Below, one piece after another: positions 1-7,007 of a stretch of DNA of 14,338 nt. Source of the stretch: Elusimicrobiota bacterium (lineage in GTDB: Bacteria; Elusimicrobiota; Elusimicrobia; FEN-1173); contig JADKCG010000032.1 in assembly GCA_016714745.1 (NCBI GenBank), positions 1 to 14,338 of the forward strand, in the 5' to 3' direction. The translations under genes and the position numbers were made by a program. The notes under the pieces were generated by a model that made no database searches, was not told where the DNA came from, and worked only from the letters and a program-made list of their open reading frames with translations. Position 1 is the first letter of the stretch, and every line of letters begins with the position of its first letter.

Positions 1-2450
1 AGGTATTGCCGTTCACCAACACGACCTACTATTACCGAGTTAAAACGGTCGATGCGGGGTTAATGGAGTCGGCGTGGAGTGCCACGGGGAACCTCTACAC
101 GCTGGTGGCCAGCTCAGCCCCATCAACAGTGACGAATTTGGCGGCGGGGGCGTATGGGGAGGGTCAAATCACGCTGACCTGGACAGCGCCTTTAAATATT
201 AATTCAGGCGGCACCGCTTCTTACGACATTCGATACAGCACCACCGCGGCCATCACGAACGATACGGAATTCAACAATGCCACCGCTCTTGTCGGTGAAC
301 CTACGCCCGGTTCCGCGGGTGACGCTGAGGTGATGGGCGTCACAGGTTTGAATCCGTTGGGGACATACTATTTCGCCCTAAAATCATCGAACAGCAATGG
401 GACGAGTGCTCTGGACACCATTAGCCCCCGCCCGAGCGCGGTGGCGGGGTTATTTAATGCCACACAAATAGATGTGGGGGGTCTCAACAACGGTTTTATT
501 TATTCCAGCGTGGCATGGGGCGATTTCGACAACGATGGGGATTTGGATGTCTTGGTCAATGGCTACAGAAACGGGAGACAGCTCTGCATATACAAAAGCA
601 ACGGCAATGGGACATTTGACCTCACCCCAATTGAGGTTGACGGTGTAAACAATGGTCTTGAGCAGGGCGGGGTGGCGTGGGGCGATTTCGATAATGATGG
701 GGATTTGGATATATTGGTCAACGGGCTTGATGGAACCTACTACCAATTGCGGGTCTACAAAAACAATGGCAATGGAACAATTGACCCCGCTCAAATAGAA
801 GTGGACGGTGTTAACAACGGGCTGTACTCAGGGATAGGGGCGTGGGGCGATTTTGATAATGATGGTGATTTGGACATTTTAGCGAACGGGTGGCGGGGGA
901 ACAAGCAACTCCGTATATACAGAAGCAATGGCAATGCAACATTTGATGCCGATCAAATTGAAGTGGACGGATTAGACAATGGGTTGTATTCAGGTGGCGT
1001 GGTCTGGGGCGACTATGACAAGGATGGAGATTTGGATATTTTGGTATCCGGATCTGATGCAACCAACAAACAGTTGCGTGTATACAAGAACAGCGGAAAT
1101 GGGACGATCGACGCTACCCAAATTGAGGTGGACGGTTTAAACAACGGCCTTTACACGTCCAGCGTGGCGTGGGGTGATTTTGACAGCGATGGAGATCTCG
1201 ATATTTTGGCCGCTGGCGAAGATCAATCTGCCGGACGCCAGTTAAGAATTTATAAAAACAACAACGACGGCTCCTTTGATCCAACGCAGGTTGAAGTGGA
1301 TGGTGCGAATAGAGGATTTTACGGTTCCGCGGTCGCCTGGGGTGATACGGACAACGATGGGGATTTAGATGTTTTGGCGAGCGGTCGTTCTTCGGGAGCA
1401 ACGCGTCAATTGCAAGTTTACAAAAACAATGGAAATGCCACCTTCGATGGAAACCAAATTGAGGTGGAGCGGTCAGACAACGGACTCCAGAGCGGAGGTG
1501 TGGCCTGGGGCGATTTTGACAATGATGGGGATCTCGATATTCTCGCCAGCGGATCAAGTGATGTGGCAAACAATCAACTGCGAGTTTATTCCAATTTCAC
1601 CACTCTAGCCAACACGCCTCCCACTGCCCCCGCAACGCTAAGCCGTATTTTTGCATACAACCCAGCCGGGGTGAGCATCGCCAGCATGACCTGGTCCGCC
1701 GGCACCGACAGCGGCACCGGCGCCACAGTGGAGAACGGGCTGACGTACGACCTGCAAATTTCCACCACCTCCAACTTCAGCAAACTGATGTTCCCCGGCC
1801 AGCTCGGTGCCAGCCCGCGGATGGGAAGCTACCTCAAACCACCCAAGATCTTTAACAGCAACACCCACTACGGGGTCGTGTTGAAGTCCACGGACCCCTG
1901 GAACACCCAGACCACCGCGAGCTACGGCCTGCGTACCGACACCACCTATTATTACCGCGTTAAAACGGTGGACTCCGTTTTGGCAGAGAGCGCGTGGAGC
2001 AGTGCGGGGACATTGAACACAGGGGTAAGTCCCTCCACGTCAACAATCGCCTCGACAGCCGGGGAGGGTGAGGTCACCTTAACCTGGGCCTCCGCGGGCG
2101 ATGACGGCATGATCGGAAACCTGACCGGCAACTACCGCATCCAATACGCTACGTACACTGCCAGCTGGAGCACAAGCACGACCCCCACGAACGCGAACAC
2201 GGTGACAATATCGACCACGAACGTGGTTCCCCGGGCGGAACAAACCAAGACCATTTCGGGCCTGCTGTCTTTAACAACGTATTACTTTGTTTTGTGGAGC
2301 AAGGATGAAGTGAACAACTGGTCTTCAATTTCCAACACGACTTCGGTTATGATAATTGGTTTGTTTGATCCAAACCAGATTGAAGTGGATGGGGGGGGGA
2401 GGCCTATTTGGGGGGGTAGTGGGGAGACTACGATAACGACGGTGACCTAG
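1..2450 (+). CDS. FG-GAP/VCBS propeller and fibronectin-III surface protein, 5' fragment (open at left edge, frame broken at 3' end)
   Basis: The frame is open to the window edge, so the true start lies upstream; the TTG at position 6 is internal. Counting from that codon, the visible order is the tail of a fibronectin-III (FN3) domain (to about residue 30), a second FN3 (about 35-145), seven FG-GAP/VCBS blades (about 150-530), then two more FN3 domains (about 540-775), then the start of an eighth blade. Each blade carries the calcium-loop pattern DFDNDGDLD. FG-GAP blades are known from integrin-alpha-like beta-propellers of secreted proteins, so an extracellular adhesive or structural role is inferred; no enzyme motif was seen. 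Translation in this frame ends at TAG 2448-2450 inside blade 8, while the rest of the blade continues in another frame. The gene and the downstream frame are almost certainly one original gene. Confidence 0.85.
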   Translation, partial: VLPFTNTTYYYRVKTVDAGLMESAWSATGNLYTLVASSAPSTVTNLAAGAYGEGQITLTWTAPLNINSGGTASYDIRYSTTAAITNDTEFNNATALVGEPTPGSAGDAEVMGVTGLNPLGTYYFALKSSNSNGTSALDTISPRPSAVAGLFNATQIDVGGLNNGFIYSSVAWGDFDNDGDLDVLVNGYRNGRQLCIYKSNGNGTFDLTPIEVDGVNNGLEQGGVAWGDFDNDGDLDILVNGLDGTYYQLRVYKNNGNGTIDPAQIEVDGVNNGLYSGIGAWGDFDNDGDLDILANGWRGNKQLRIYRSNGNATFDADQIEVDGLDNGLYSGGVVWGDYDKDGDLDILVSGSDATNKQLRVYKNSGNGTIDATQIEVDGLNNGLYTSSVAWGDFDSDGDLDILAAGEDQSAGRQLRIYKNNNDGSFDPTQVEVDGANRGFYGSAVAWGDTDNDGDLDVLASGRSSGATRQLQVYKNNGNATFDGNQIEVERSDNGLQSGGVAWGDFDNDGDLDILASGSSDVANNQLRVYSNFTTLANTPPTAPATLSRIFAYNPAGVSIASMTWSAGTDSGTGATVENGLTYDLQISTTSNFSKLMFPGQLGASPRMGSYLKPPKIFNSNTHYGVVLKSTDPWNTQTTASYGLRTDTTYYYRVKTVDSVLAESAWSSAGTLNTGVSPSTSTIASTAGEGEVTLTWASAGDDGMIGNLTGNYRIQYATYTASWSTSTTPTNANTVTISTTNVVPRAEQTKTISGLLSLTTYYFVLWSKDEVNNWSSISNTTSVMIIGLFDPNQIEVDGGGRPIWGGSGETTITTVT
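456..1599 (+). repeat. Seven FG-GAP blades (propeller 1)
   Basis: Seven consecutive units of about 53-56 residues can be counted. Each follows the pattern Q-I-E-V-D-G, N-N-G-L, V-A-W-G-D-F-D-N-D-G-D-L-D, then L-R-V-Y-K-N-N-G-N-G-T. Seven is the number expected for one closed integrin-type beta-propeller. Blade 4 has K and blade 5 has S in the calcium loop, and blade 6 has T for the aromatic residue; all keep the D-x-D-G-D core. These imperfect coding repeats are protein structure, not a DNA-level array. Confidence 0.85.
1662..2340 (+). repeat. FN3-pair module, copy A
   Basis: This segment encodes two FN3-like domains beginning at V-S-I-A-S-M-T-W and ending at I-S-N-T-T-S. It is strongly similar at DNA level to 3569-4253, with an offset of 1907 rising to 1913 bases after a two-codon indel. 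By eye I count about 17 differences over the 240 bases starting at 1761, mostly silent. The left edge of the window holds the tail of a third copy (T-T-Y-Y-Y-R-V-K-T-V-D), so the gene is built from super-repeats of FN3 pair plus propeller. Confidence 0.85.
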
Positions 2451-3510
2451 ATGTTTTGGTCAATGGGGTTGATGGTTCGGCCCAATTGAGAATTTACAAA
2501 AACAATGGGAATGGGACTCTCAGTTCAACCCAATTAGAAGTGGATTCGTTGAACGGAGGGTTTCATTATGGGGGCGTGGCGTGGGGGGATTTTGACAACG
2601 ATGGAGACCTGGATGTGCTTGCGAGCGGTTACACGGGGATCACGCGAGAGTTGCGTATCTATAAAAATAACGGAAATGGAACAATGGACGCGGCACAAAT
2701 AGAAGTGGACGGAGCGGGCAACGGGCTGGCATCGGGAGACGTTGCCTGGGGCGATTTTGATAACGATGGCGATTTGGATATTGTAACGAATGGAGGCATA
2801 GCAAGCACACAGGAATTGCGGATTTATAAGAACAACGGAAACGGAACGGTAAACCCAACTCAAATTGAGGTGGATGGAAGCGGGAATGGGTTAAGTGACG
2901 GAAGTGTCGCTTGGGGAGATTTTGATAATGATGGAGACCTGGACCTCCTTGCGAATGGGATCAACGGATCCTATGATCTCCGAATTTATAAAAACAACGG
3001 AAATGGGACTATGAATCCAGCTCAGATTGAAGTGGGTGGATCTTGGAACGGATTGTCTGGAAAAAGATTGGCTTGGGGAGACTTTGACACCGACGGCGAT
3101 ATCGATGTTCTTACCAGCGGGGTCGACTATAATGATGATGCTCGGTTGCGTGTGTATAAAAATAATGGGAATGGAACGATGAACCCAACTCAAATCGAAG
3201 TGTCGGGATCGAATGGGGTGTCCGCTGGCGCCGCGGTTTGGGGCGATTTTGATAATGACGGGGACCTCGATGTGTTGGCCAGCGGCAAAAGATACAGCAT
3301 GAATGATTACGGAGGAGAATTGTGGGTTTTCAAGAACAACGGTAACGGGACGATAAATCCAACAATAATTTATGCTGACAGTTCTTCGGAAGGCGTTTAT
3401 TCCGGTGGTGTGGAGTGTGGGGACTTTGATGGAGATTCCGATTTGGATGTTTTAGTATGCGGACATGACGGCTACAATCCTCAATTGAGGATCTACAAAA
3501 ATGTTTCTGC
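2368..3510 (+). repeat. Seven FG-GAP blades (propeller 2, first blade frame-broken)
   Basis: A second set of seven blades begins with D-P-N-Q-I-E-V-D and ends with R-I-Y-K-N-V-S. Its span (about 1.14 kb) almost equals that of propeller 1. Blade 1 of this set contains the frame break. The last blade is the most diverged: it has V-E-C-G-D-F-D-G-D-S-D in place of V-A-W-G-D-F-D-N-D-G-D. The first and last blades of each set border FN3 domains, which agrees with each set folding as an independent seven-bladed unit. Confidence 0.8.
2391..2436 (+). other. Double frame disruption in G-rich tract inside blade 8
   Basis: There is a 9-G run at 2391-2399 and a 7-G run at 2410-2416. Blade homology switches frame twice. 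Shifting by one base in the first run gives a glycine-rich stretch followed by LFGGV, the expected blade start. Shifting once more at 2419-2420 gives W-G-D-Y-D-N-D, the calcium loop. The two wrong frames close at TAG 2448 and TAA 2434. In the third frame a TAG at 2417-2419 immediately precedes the tryptophan codon. The sequence shows the disruption directly. Whether it is a sequencing or assembly error in homopolymers, a real pseudogenising lesion, or slipped-strand phase variation cannot be told from one sequence. Confidence 0.85.
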
Positions 3511-4723
3511 TACAGCAAACACGTCACCGACGGCCCCAACAATTTTAGCAGGCGGGTTCACCTTTGACCCGGCGAGGGTTAGCATCGCAAGCATGACCTG
3601 GAACGCCGGTACCGATAGTGGCGTTGGTCTAACAACAGAAAACGGCCTGACTTACGATCTTCAAATATCCACCACCTCCAACTTCAGCAAACTGATGTTC
3701 CCCGGCCAGCTGGGCGCCAGCCCGCGGATGGGAAGCTACCTCAAACCACCGAAGATATTTAACAGCAACACGTACTACGGTGTCGTGCTGAAATCCACCG
3801 ACCCCTGGAACACCCAGACCACCGCGAGCTACGGCCTGCGTACCGACACCACCTATTATTACCGCGTGAAAACAGTGGACTCTGTTTTGGCCGAAAGCGC
3901 CTGGAGCAATGCGGGGACTCTTTACGCCGCGGCTCCCCCCTCCACCAGCACGGTGGCCGGGGCGGCAACAGCAAATCCTGGTGAAGTAACGTTGACCTGG
4001 GCCTCAGCCGGTGACGATGGCATGATCGGCAACCTAACGGGCAACTACCGCATCCAATACGCCACGTTCACAGCGAGCTGGAGCACAAGCACGACCCCCA
4101 CGAACGCGACCACGGTGACAATATCAACCACGAACGTGGTCCCCGGTGCGGCACAAAGCCGCACGGTGACGGGCCTCACAGGCGGGTTGACGTATTACTT
4201 TGTGTTGTGGACAGGGGACGAAGTCCCTAACTGGTCTGGGATATCGAACACGACGTCAACCATTCCCACTGTCCCGATCCGGTCGGTGACAATCATTTCG
4301 GGGTCCCCGTTGGCGTTTGGTGTTTTGATGACAGGGTCCCAGATGGTGGCGAGCACAGGGGTGGTGGTGAGGAACGACGGAAACACGTTGAACACGTATA
4401 TTATACGCGCATCGACACAAACCCCGGGAACCCCCTGGACCGTGAAAGCGAGCACGCCGGCGGGACCAGACGCGCTGGTGTTCTATGGGGCGTTTGACGA
4501 TGCCACCGCGCCGGTGGGGGGGGATTTTGGGGTGGAAGACGTGATTGGGCCGGCCTATCAACAAAGTTCCGGTACGACATACACGGTGGCGGGTTCAACC
4601 ACAGGCGCCTCGGTGCCAGCTGGCCAAGACCGCCTGCTCTGGATCCGTCTAGACATGCCCACTACCACCCAAACCGTGGCGCCCCAATCAATGAAAATAG
4701 AAATCACCGCCCAGCCGCCGTAA
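2420..4723 (+). CDS. FG-GAP/VCBS propeller and fibronectin-III surface protein, 3' fragment with C-terminal domain
   Basis: This is the continuation of the same repeat protein after the frame break. It contains the rest of blade 8 and blades 9-14, then two FN3 domains nearly identical to those in the 5' fragment, then a C-terminal region of about 150 residues that is rich in Thr, Val and Gly and ends in MKIEITAQPP. The first usable start codon (TTG 2456) has no convincing ribosome binding site, which supports it being the tail of one long gene and not an independent gene. The C-terminal region looks like a beta-sandwich that often ends FN3-rich secreted proteins; its role in anchoring or secretion is a guess. 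No LPXTG motif or transmembrane tail is visible. The stop TAA (4721-4723) is followed after 11 bases by the first transposase-remnant repeat. Confidence 0.85.
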   Translation, partial: WGDYDNDGDLDVLVNGVDGSAQLRIYKNNGNGTLSSTQLEVDSLNGGFHYGGVAWGDFDNDGDLDVLASGYTGITRELRIYKNNGNGTMDAAQIEVDGAGNGLASGDVAWGDFDNDGDLDIVTNGGIASTQELRIYKNNGNGTVNPTQIEVDGSGNGLSDGSVAWGDFDNDGDLDLLANGINGSYDLRIYKNNGNGTMNPAQIEVGGSWNGLSGKRLAWGDFDTDGDIDVLTSGVDYNDDARLRVYKNNGNGTMNPTQIEVSGSNGVSAGAAVWGDFDNDGDLDVLASGKRYSMNDYGGELWVFKNNGNGTINPTIIYADSSSEGVYSGGVECGDFDGDSDLDVLVCGHDGYNPQLRIYKNVSATANTSPTAPTILAGGFTFDPARVSIASMTWNAGTDSGVGLTTENGLTYDLQISTTSNFSKLMFPGQLGASPRMGSYLKPPKIFNSNTYYGVVLKSTDPWNTQTTASYGLRTDTTYYYRVKTVDSVLAESAWSNAGTLYAAAPPSTSTVAGAATANPGEVTLTWASAGDDGMIGNLTGNYRIQYATFTASWSTSTTPTNATTVTISTTNVVPGAAQSRTVTGLTGGLTYYFVLWTGDEVPNWSGISNTTSTIPTVPIRSVTIISGSPLAFGVLMTGSQMVASTGVVVRNDGNTLNTYIIRASTQTPGTPWTVKASTPAGPDALVFYGAFDDATAPVGGDFGVEDVIGPAYQQSSGTTYTVAGSTTGASVPAGQDRLLWIRLDMPTTTQTVAPQSMKIEITAQPP
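3569..4253 (+). repeat. FN3-pair module, copy B
   Basis: Partner of the module at 1662-2340. The first FN3 of the pair is the better conserved; the second contains the shared stretch W-A-S-A-G-D-D-G-M-I-G-N-L-T-G-N-Y-R-I-Q. The FN3 modules are much closer to each other than the propeller blades are, which suggests recent duplication or gene conversion confined to the FN3 part. Confidence 0.85.
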
Positions 4724-4734
4724 AGTATTTTGAT

Positions 4735-5038
4735 TTTTGGGGGACGTTGGTAGATAAGTAGTTTAATTGCCAAGAGAGAAGAAATTCAGTAACGCAGGGG
4801 AATGCCACGACTCGCGTGATTGGACGCTCCTGGACTTTTGCACCATGCGATGGCCCGGGGGATTGAGCGGTGTGTTATCTTTCCCAGGAAGTTTGATTAC
4901 GGGGATTTTGTTGAACGGTTGGAAGCCGGACTGGAGAAATCGCCAAACACGATCTTGGCGTGGGCGCTAATGCCGAATCACTTTCACTTACTGGTTCGGT
5001 CGGGTGGGTCGGGGATTTCTTCTTTGATGCGGCGGGTG
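4735..5038 (+). repeat. 304-bp direct repeat, copy 1 (transposase remnant)
   Basis: Positions 4735-5038 match 7008-7311 with only three differences that I can find (4900, 5008, 5021 against 7173, 7281, 7294). The copies are 2273 bases apart in the same orientation. The repeat begins with TTTTGGGGGACGTTGG and ends with GCGGCGGGTG. Left and right flanks of the two copies are unrelated to each other. The repeat contains a truncated RAYT-type transposase coding sequence. Confidence 0.95.
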
Positions 5039-5047
5039 CGCCCCTAA
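4802..5047 (+). pseudogene. Truncated REP-associated tyrosine (Y1) transposase, copy 1
   Basis: Reading from ATG 4802 gives M-P-R-L-A, an in-frame TGA (4817-4819), then L-D-A-P-G-L-L-H-H-A-M-A-R-G-I-E-R and later A-W-A-L-M-P-N-H-F-H-L-L-V-R. The D-A-P-G start and the MPNHFHLL histidine motif (metal-binding HUH-type) are hallmarks of RAYT/IS200-like Y1 transposases. The frame ends after about 81 codons at TAA 5045-5047, just past L-M-R-R. In intact family members that point is followed by the catalytic-tyrosine part, which is absent. With an early nonsense codon and no C-terminal half this cannot be an active enzyme. GCAGGGG just before the ATG looks like an old ribosome binding site. Confidence 0.85.
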
Positions 5048-5072
5048 GGGGACGGAGTATACTTATTCACTA

Positions 5073-5102
5073 GCGTGGTTTCATCGTCCGATGGAACCAC
5101 GC
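5073..5102. repeat. Imperfect hairpin with 12-base arms, possible REP-like element
   Basis: The left arm GCGTGGTTTCAT (5073-5084) and right arm ATGGAACCACGC (5091-5102) pair with one wobble around the loop CGTCCG. It is preceded by the small palindrome CCCCTAAGGGG (5041-5051) and the sequence GGGGACGGAG. There is no T-run on either strand, so it is unlikely to be an intrinsic terminator. Being directly downstream of a RAYT remnant, it could be part of the REP palindrome recognised by that transposase family; this is inference. Confidence 0.5.
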
Positions 5103-5236
5103 CAATGGCTCGCCGCGACGATGGGCGGGAGGGATTAAGAATACGCTAAAGATGATTTTGGGAAGGGGATCCATTGCTAACGGAAAGAATTGAGCCCAGC
5201 AAGAACTCGTATCAAATAGTCGTGAGGACGAAGTTG
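5103..5236. other. Intergenic stretch without recognisable gene
   Basis: Between the hairpin and the stop codon of the AbiEii-type gene I see no convincing coding sequence; all frames are short. No T-rich hairpin that would terminate the minus-strand toxin operon was found. The stretch may be residual mobile-element sequence. Confidence 0.5.
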
Positions 5237-6328
5237 TTACCTCGGTGGACTTTTTGGCCCTTTCTCATTCACCAACCTTTCAATTTGTTCAACCACATTC
5301 AATAAATCCAAAAACGATGGGAAATCCCCGAAGATCATCTCCCGCATTTTGGCGTAATCGTCTTCCAACGCCTTTAATCGGTCCTTCGGGGGGACGAGCC
5401 GGAGGGTCCCAGGAACGGCTAAGTCGTACCTTGCGGGGGCCGAGGCAAAGAAAACGGATTTGTGATGGGCTACGCTTTTCAGAAGCTCGACATCCACAAC
5501 GGCCCTCTTCCCAGTTTCCGTTGAATAAAGTTTTGCAAGGTCATAATAGTGGCGGGAGAGACGTCCCGGCAGATGTTTTTCCAGTGGGAGATAGTGAATC
5601 ATGTGCAAGATAGTCGTCTTTTCCCAAAAAGTGCGCCCAGCCGCCAACGCTTTAACTCGGGAGGATGGTTGTTTGAACGCTGTTGGAAAAGTCTGAGCGG
5701 CATAGGGGGTTACCTCACCCCAGACTGATGGCCATTGTTCCCCTCTGGCACCGAACTCCATCCGTATGGAGGGGCGCAAATACCTCGGTCCGGGCGCATT
5801 CGGTTGCGCCGTCCCGCTTGGGTAATGAAAAACCAAAGTCAATCCGTCTGGATCGTCGGTGTCCGGTTCAATCCGCCAATTCCCTTCCGAAGAAGATGTC
5901 CCGAAGGCGGAACAGAAGGCTTCCTCAAGTTTAGGCCCAAACCGTTGATTAAGCATTTGCCGGCAAGCCGCAGTGAGTTTCTCCAAGCGTTTCGTAGTTT
6001 GGGTTTTGCTGGAAGCCAAACCGGGATCGTTTTCCCCTGCAAACCCGAGATTTGTCCTATCGAAAGAAAGGTCAATATCTTCCGAAAAACGATCGATGGC
6101 CTGAAAAACCTTGGAAAGACTCGTCCCTCCTTTGAAAACGAGATCGGCGGGAGGATCCGGCAACGTGAATATCCGCCGAAGGGTCCAGCACACCCAGAAA
6201 TCCTTCTCGACCAAAGCAGGAGTCATGTCCCCGCGGGCGATTGCTGTCGCGCGGAACAGATCGGCCCGATCGCGAATGGGAAGCCGAGCGATCTCATCCA
6301 TGTCGTGTTCCATTGGGTATCTCTTCAT
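5237..6328 (-). CDS. AbiEii/AbiGii-family nucleotidyltransferase toxin
   Basis: A 363-residue protein with the DUF1814/AbiEii nucleotidyltransferase signatures. These are F-K-G-G-T-S-L-S-K at 65-73 and F-S-E-D-I-D-L-S-F at 81-89 (catalytic acidic pair D84/D86). Later conserved positions are K237 (W-E-K-T-T) and R259-H-Y-Y-D263. AbiEii toxins transfer nucleotides and are bacteriostatic; tRNA acceptor-stem modification has been shown for relatives such as MenT. The gene lies downstream of, and overlaps, its antitoxin gene. Start choice is uncertain. ATG 6328 gives the longest protein, ATG 6313 has a GAAGAG motif seven bases upstream, and ATG 6301 (M-D-E-I-A-R-L-P) is where family-like sequence starts. 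All three overlap or abut the antitoxin stop at 6294. Length and motifs look intact. Confidence 0.88.
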   Translation of the reverse strand: MKRYPMEHDMDEIARLPIRDRADLFRATAIARGDMTPALVEKDFWVCWTLRRIFTLPDPPADLVFKGGTSLSKVFQAIDRFSEDIDLSFDRTNLGFAGENDPGLASSKTQTTKRLEKLTAACRQMLNQRFGPKLEEAFCSAFGTSSSEGNWRIEPDTDDPDGLTLVFHYPSGTAQPNAPGPRYLRPSIRMEFGARGEQWPSVWGEVTPYAAQTFPTAFKQPSSRVKALAAGRTFWEKTTILHMIHYLPLEKHLPGRLSRHYYDLAKLYSTETGKRAVVDVELLKSVAHHKSVFFASAPARYDLAVPGTLRLVPPKDRLKALEDDYAKMREMIFGDFPSFLDLLNVVEQIERLVNEKGPKSPPR

Positions 6329-6923
6329 CTATGCAAATGTTTCGGACAATCGCCGCCACCCAATCGGTGACGTGATGGGTCTCTTTGATCAATCGACGTC
6401 GGTCTACCGGCAAGAGTCTTCGGCGAATCCGCTCGATCGTCTCAGCTCCCATATCTTTTTGGCCTAGATGGCGTAGAGCCTGAAACACGAGAACGGTCAA
6501 GACGCTCCCAAGGGGAAGGTCTTTGGGAGACACGTGCCGAAAAGAAATGACGGTGTTCCCCACTCGCACTCGGCGTGTTCGACCGTCAGTGAGGTAAACA
6601 GGTCTTGCCGGGACCTGCGTGGACAGACCCAACGAATTCGCGGCCACAGCTCCGGAGGGAACCGCCCGGCTTCCCGTTTGCCTCCCCAAGGCCAGTGCGA
6701 TCTCCTGGATGTCGGGCACCCACTCAATCCCGAGCCTCGGGTTAACTCGCGGAACATAATAGAGGCCTCGACCAACCCGCTGGATAACGTTGTTCTTTGC
6801 CAGTCGATACAACGCCAAATCAACCGCCGATCGGCTACCCAAATCAAGGAAGTCCTTACCGATGTGGACTTTGGTGGGTCCACGACGCATTCGAACTAAA
6901 ATCTGAGATTGAACGCTTTCCAT
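6294..6923 (-). CDS. AbiEi-type antitoxin, DUF6088 family
   Basis: A 209-residue protein. The N-terminal part (about 1-62, with F-L-D-L-G-S-R-S-A-V-D-L-A-L and G-R-G-L-Y-Y-V-P-R) resembles the winged-helix of AbiEi-like antitoxins. The central block (about 90-116, P-S-G-A-V-A-A-N-S-L-G-L-S-T-Q-V-P and V-Y-L-T-D-G) is typical of DUF6088 proteins. Such antitoxins repress their own operon and counteract the AbiEii nucleotidyltransferase, usually classed as type IV toxin-antitoxin. The gene is first in the operon and overlaps the toxin start by up to 35 bases, implying translational coupling. ATG 6923 has almost no leader and no Shine-Dalgarno sequence; the promoter 13 bases upstream supports this start. 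Confidence 0.85.
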   Translation of the reverse strand: MESVQSQILVRMRRGPTKVHIGKDFLDLGSRSAVDLALYRLAKNNVIQRVGRGLYYVPRVNPRLGIEWVPDIQEIALALGRQTGSRAVPSGAVAANSLGLSTQVPARPVYLTDGRTRRVRVGNTVISFRHVSPKDLPLGSVLTVLVFQALRHLGQKDMGAETIERIRRRLLPVDRRRLIKETHHVTDWVAAIVRNICIDEEIPNGTRHG

Positions 6924-6935
6924 TTTTGTAAGAAG

Positions 6936-6964
6936 ATTGTATGCGTTTTTCTTTCATAAATCAA
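6936..6964 (-). promoter_or_regulatory. Sigma-70-like promoter of the AbiE-type operon
   Basis: On the minus strand, TTGATT (6959-6964) and TACAAT (6936-6941) are separated by exactly 17 bases. Only 12 bases lie between the -10 box and ATG 6923, so the predicted transcript would have a leader of roughly five bases, close to leaderless. A GC-rich CCGCGG-TGC-CCGCGG inverted repeat lies upstream at about 6978-6992 and could be an operator, though this is unproven. Confidence 0.7.
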
Positions 6965-7007
6965 CCGTGATAGTGATCCGCGGTGCCCGCGGGGGAAGCC
7001 CGTTGGG

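Noticed and set aside
456..3510. Regularly spaced repeated DNA motifs resembling a repeat array
   Set aside because: They are in-frame coding repeats (about 53-56 codons) of FG-GAP blades with diverged third positions, not a CRISPR or satellite array.
4767..4970. Open frame M-P-R-E-K-K-F-S-N and its twin at 7040
   Set aside because: It overlaps the transposase frame out of phase; the family motifs (D-A-P-G, M-P-N-H-F-H) are in the other frame.
4802..5047. TGA read as a sense codon (recoded stop) in the transposase remnants
   Set aside because: The gene is also truncated before its catalytic part, and other genes in the window end at TGA normally (AbiEi-type, RHH, permease), so a nonsense mutation is the simpler reading.
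5735..6370. Plus-strand open frame of 211 codons opposite the AbiEii-type gene
   Set aside because: It is antisense to a protein with clear nucleotidyltransferase motifs and is Pro/Arg/Ser-rich, as expected for a shadow frame.
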